The notes under the pieces: generated by a model | Database searches by the model: none | Told to the model about the DNA's origin: nothing | Seen by the model: the letters and a program-made list of their open reading frames with translations, nothing else | Shown here: piece after piece, positions 60,566-64,000 of the stretch | Layout: each line of letters opens with the position of its first letter | Position numbering within the stretch: position 1 is the first letter of the stretch | Made by a program: the position numbers and the translations under genes | DNA from: Tetraselmis striata | Taxonomy: Eukaryota > Chlorophyta > Chlorodendrophyceae > Chlorodendrales > Chlorodendraceae | NCBI GenBank assembly: GCA_006384855.1 | Contig: VCJN01002043.1 | Span: 1-64,000, forward strand | Direction of reading: 5' to 3' | DNA length: 64,000 bases

Positions 60566-61850
60566 CGCCGGGACATCATCCAGTGATTATGCTGTCGGCA
60601 TGTGCAAAGGGCTGGCGGGGCAACAGCTCGGCGGCAGCAAGCGGCGATGGGTGTTGTACGCGGAATTTGCTGCGAAATCAAGAATTATTCATTACATGGA
60701 ATGCTGGAACCGCCACCGCAGCGCACCGCACGACCGCTCATGCATTGCTGGGATGACTCTCAACAGAACTAGTATCCAGAACTAGAGCCGGGACGACTCT
60801 CAACAGAGCACTACAACAGCCGCACCAAGCCCGCAGCACCGCCAGGTGCCCTCTGCAGGGTGGCCGGGGCACTACTCAACGCTTGTTCTCTCAAAATTTT
60901 CCCACTTTCTCCGCATGTTAGTGGCTACTTACCATAGGCAGTTGGGGATGGGGAGAGGCATGGTGCATCGCGTTGTTGTTGGAAGTGCATGCCACATGTC
61001 AAAATAAATTACTTAGCGTGCCGCAGTACCTAAAATACTAGAAAATCATTACAAACCGGAGGGGGGGCTGAAAATGGCTGGGGGGTGTGACCTCAACCAG
61101 GTCATTTTGTCGGAATGGCCAAATGTACCAGATAGAATGGGTACTCGAAAGATATATCAACATAAACGTATGAATAACCATATTTACCATTTCTTTACCT
61201 GCACTGAAACCCTCCTGGCGACCGGTACATCGAGCCGCGTCGGCGCACGGCGCCGAGTTGATTCGATCGCGTGGCGCGACGCAACCGCAAACAAATTCGC
61301 AGCCCCTGCAGTGTTTGTCCGACCATCTGCCGAGCGTGAGTAGTCGTGATACTACTATCAGCTCGGGAACTACGCGGCTTATGTCTTATGACGGCTGGGG
61401 CTTGGCCCGTGGCAGGCAGATGATCGCCCAAGGGCAAGAACAATAAATATCCTCGACGGATAGTACTACCATATATATCTCCCGATGCTCGCAGTACGTG
61501 TGTGCATTACATAACAAAATGCGGCTGCCAGATGGAGTGTTTGGGTGTTATTATCGGCTTATTTTTCTAGGACCTGCATCATAATTAATATCAAGGCTGC
61601 AGCAAATGTAATTTTTACTGCTGTCTATATGTGAGTGCCTGCCATGTCACATGCAGTTTATTCCCACGGAACATGCAGATAGATATATCAGTGAGACACG
61701 GGATGCACATCAAATGAATTATATACACGTTTCAGGACGTACTTAATTCCATGTAAACATAATCAATTCTAGACTAGAACATATATACATATTGCATACG
61801 TTTTCATTTGACTTAAATGGCGACGTGTTGTACTCCTAGATAAGCGACTA
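60566..61850. other. Intergenic, nothing recognised
   Basis: The sequence is AT-richer with no conserved frame. A partial echo of the tandem repeat's end (CGCACGACCGCT) occurs near 60728. Confidence 0.5.
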
Positions 61851-61859
61851 CGCCCCCGC

Positions 61860-63150
61860 CGCCCTATTATTCACAGGTGCGCCCAGAGGGGCCGCGCCGT
61901 TGCGGTATAGTTGTGCGCCGGCGGGGTTATTTATACATCGTGCAAACATGCACGGGGTCAGATGGGGACATTGATGGCGGAGTGCGTGATGAACTCTGGC
62001 CATGCCATCGCGCAGAAGCAATGGCGGCGCCATGTGAAGCGGGCCAGGGCTGCGGCAAGGAGCCGCTACAGCCACGCCCCACATGCCCGTGCAGCAGCCC
62101 CTCTTCACGGTAGCATAGGTAGCCCAACACCACCAACCATGGCGTCTGCCTCGCACGCCTAATGATGGCACACTCGTCCCAGAATCCCACAATACTACAG
62201 TAGCCGCATCTTACGTTGCCCTTCAGCCCGGAGATTGACTGCTCTGGGTAGAGACATCTAGACCCATGTCACCCTGTTCCATATCTATCTTTTAACAATA
62301 ACAACTCATGCACGACAGTGCATATCACCTCCACGCACTAGCAGTAGCACAGCAATCCCCCCTCCGCACACTTGCCGGTCCCATAGCCGCACCGATATTA
62401 TGTATAATACACATCAACACATAATTCCACGCAGCCCTGCGCAGGCGGGTTCGATCTTCACTGCAGCACCATTGCCCCAGCACCATGTGTTGCGTAGCCG
62501 GGGCGCTCTTATAGCAGTCCGCCCCCCTCTCTTTCCCCAACGGCAGCTGCACCAACAGCTCAGCACTTGAGTCCAAAGTACTAATTCGCAGTAGCGCAGC
62601 AGCCCCAAGCCGGGCCGGGCAGAGTACCAACAATACCACCAACCACAATCTCGGCGACCCAGCGCCGGCCCACCCGCCTCGCGTGCCTACTGATAGCATA
62701 CTCGGCTCAGAACCCTTAACTCGCCAGTAGCTGCATCTCACGCTGCCCTCAAGCAGCCTGGCCGGCGGCCGCTCTGCGTAGCAACAGTGAATCTATGCAA
62801 CCTCGTACCGTATGTATCTTTCTTGGCAACTTTCGCACCGCATGTCATCCACCGCGCGCTAGCAATAGCAACAGCCACCGCCCACGCAGAGTGGCAGCTC
62901 CCATGGCAGCCCCAACAGAACACACAGCAACCCCACATATTCCCCCGCAGCCCTGCGCGGCGTCCTACCCTCGGATCAGCACCATTTACCCATCACCCTG
63001 CCCTGTGCAGCATGAGCGCTGCAGTTCCCTGTAGCAGTCCCCCTGACGTCCTTTTACCAGTACCAAGCAGCCCCCACCTAAGCGCAGCTGCACCAATGGC
63101 CCAGCGCCCCTTTAGCTGTTACTGCTAGTTAGCAAATGTGCAGCAGCTCC
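61860..63150 (+). repeat. Degenerate duplicated non-coding region (~530-bp spacing)
   Basis: Sequence at about 62280-62690 and 62810-63150 shares an ordered series of blocks: CACGCACTAGCAGTAGCA versus GCGCTAGCAATAGCA, CGCAGCCCTGCGC, TAGCAGTCC.CCC, GCAGCTGCACCAA and GGCCGGG. A further related block lies at 61860-62200. Both strands contain open frames but no known domain. Confidence 0.5.
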
Positions 63151-63645
63151 GAGCGGGGCCGGGGGCATCAGGGCTTTGGCGGCCTTTCCTACTCTGCAGG
63201 CCTGCCCTGGCTGGCACTCGAGGCGCCAAGGCCTGGCCGTGGTGGATACTGCAGCACTCACATGCCTCTACAGGCGCAGGCACTGTCCGAGTATAAGTGG
63301 ACATACCAATGGCCCCCCACATCTCAATGACACCACACCGGTTGTGACGCGCCCAGTGATTCCGTCCAGCCGGGCACGACTGGCGCATGAGCTTATTCGG
63401 GTATGCACACACAGAACTGCACGGTGACGGCAAGGCACCATGCCAACACTGGCTACCTGAGGTTACCGCCAGTCGCTAACGCTCGTGCACGTGATGGGCC
63501 TGAACCCGCAGCAGTCATTCCAGCCTGTGGTGCTGCTCGCGATACACTCAGAGTCGGCCAGATTAATTTCAGCCCTCTTGACCCGGCACTGCTGAGAGCA
63601 CCGGCCCTTGCATTGGCACATTGGTGCGCATCACAGTATGGAATC

Positions 63646-64000
63646 CTAATAGACATATGGGGTGGCCATCCTGTTGTTCATGTCCAGCTGGTAAGCCTCC
63701 GATGCGAAGTACTTCTTGAGCTGAGGCATGTCGAAGAACTTGTTGTACATGGTCTTCAGCTTGGGGAACGCCTCGATAGGGGACGCCGCGTTTACCTGCG
63801 CCGCCATCTTCTCGTGCTGGTCGATCATTTCTGCGAAAGCGTTGTCACAATCTTAGCAGGGTGAGCATTGGGCTACTCACTGATGCACGCTTTCGATGCC
63901 TCACGATCGTATGACATAATGGGGCGAGACTTGCTGCAGGATTACCGAAAATATGGAAGTCACTCGGGCCAGGTGTCTCGCCGCCCATGAACGGCGTTCC
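63646..64000 (-). CDS. Glutathione S-transferase-like protein, C-terminal part (gene runs off window)
   Basis: The last exon (63830-63646, TAG) encodes an alpha-helical GST C-terminal domain: MIDQHEKMAAQVNAASPIEA, then FPKLKTMYNKFFDMPQLKKY and a DMNNRMATPYVY end. The upstream exon ends at a good GTGAGT donor (63880) and reads RPIMSYDREASKAC in matching phase (one base plus two). Further up, TPFMGGETPGPSDFHIF at 63943-63998 is the typical GST segment around the conserved Asp-Phe of the C-terminal domain. That part is one base out of frame with the next segment, and the space between them is too short for an intron. This means a sequencing indel or a damaged gene. GSTs conjugate glutathione to electrophiles; the class cannot be told from this fragment. 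Confidence 0.6.

Overview
The window looks like nuclear DNA of a green alga (Chlorophyta). The evidence is GC-rich exons split by many spliceosomal introns, a plastid-type starch phosphorylase with a transit-like N-terminus, a plant-type NADPH-thioredoxin reductase, plant-type (TTTAGGG-like) telomere motifs scattered in non-coding DNA, and a mix of retroelements. I cannot fix the genus from sequence alone. Host stop codons (TGA and TAG) fall where the protein families normally end, so the standard code applies. Long G or C homopolymers (10-35 nt) occur throughout introns and intergenic DNA and create most of the long Pro/Gly-rich open frames, which are spurious.

Host genes, left to right: NADPH-thioredoxin reductase (+, 1591-4160, 6 exons); a ZNF511-like zinc-finger gene (-, two exons seen at 9773-10138); a lipid-droplet-associated hydrolase, LDAH family (+, 13006-14893, 5 exons seen); an intronless CAMK-like Ser/Thr kinase (-, 21971-22801); a CDKAL1-type tRNA methylthiotransferase (-, 37817-45847, 11 exons over 8 kb); a small two-EF-hand protein ending in a CaaX-like tail (+, 49354-49719); a plastidial alpha-glucan (starch) phosphorylase (-, 50400-54579, 6 exons); and the 3' end of a glutathione S-transferase-like gene (-, 63646 to the right edge). 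Each appears to have its own promoter; there are no operons. Loosely, phosphorylase and LDAH belong to carbon-store turnover, thioredoxin reductase and GST to redox and detoxification, and CDKAL1 to tRNA modification.

The rest is mostly mobile and repetitive DNA. It includes a decayed DIRS-like element (16.4-18.4 kb) with RT, RNase H and an adenine-methylase-like motif; a second RT remnant (29.0-29.4 kb); a 5'-truncated Ty3/gypsy element (24.6-26.7 kb) and related LTRs to 28.2 kb; a tnp2-like transposase relic (31.3-34.2 kb); a pair of inverted TIR transposons (46.4-48.3 kb); two copies of a tRNA-derived SINE (5.1 and 41.4 kb); and several tandem or dispersed repeats.

The most novel item is a tiny LTR element (about 330 bp, 73-bp LTRs). 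There are two complete copies with perfect 5-bp target duplications (23.6 and 55.0 kb) and one truncated copy (24.3 kb). It uses a G-run as its apparent polypurine tract. A second unusual feature is that many introns of the NTR, ZNF511 and CDKAL1 genes carry a sense-strand C-run just downstream of the 5' splice site.
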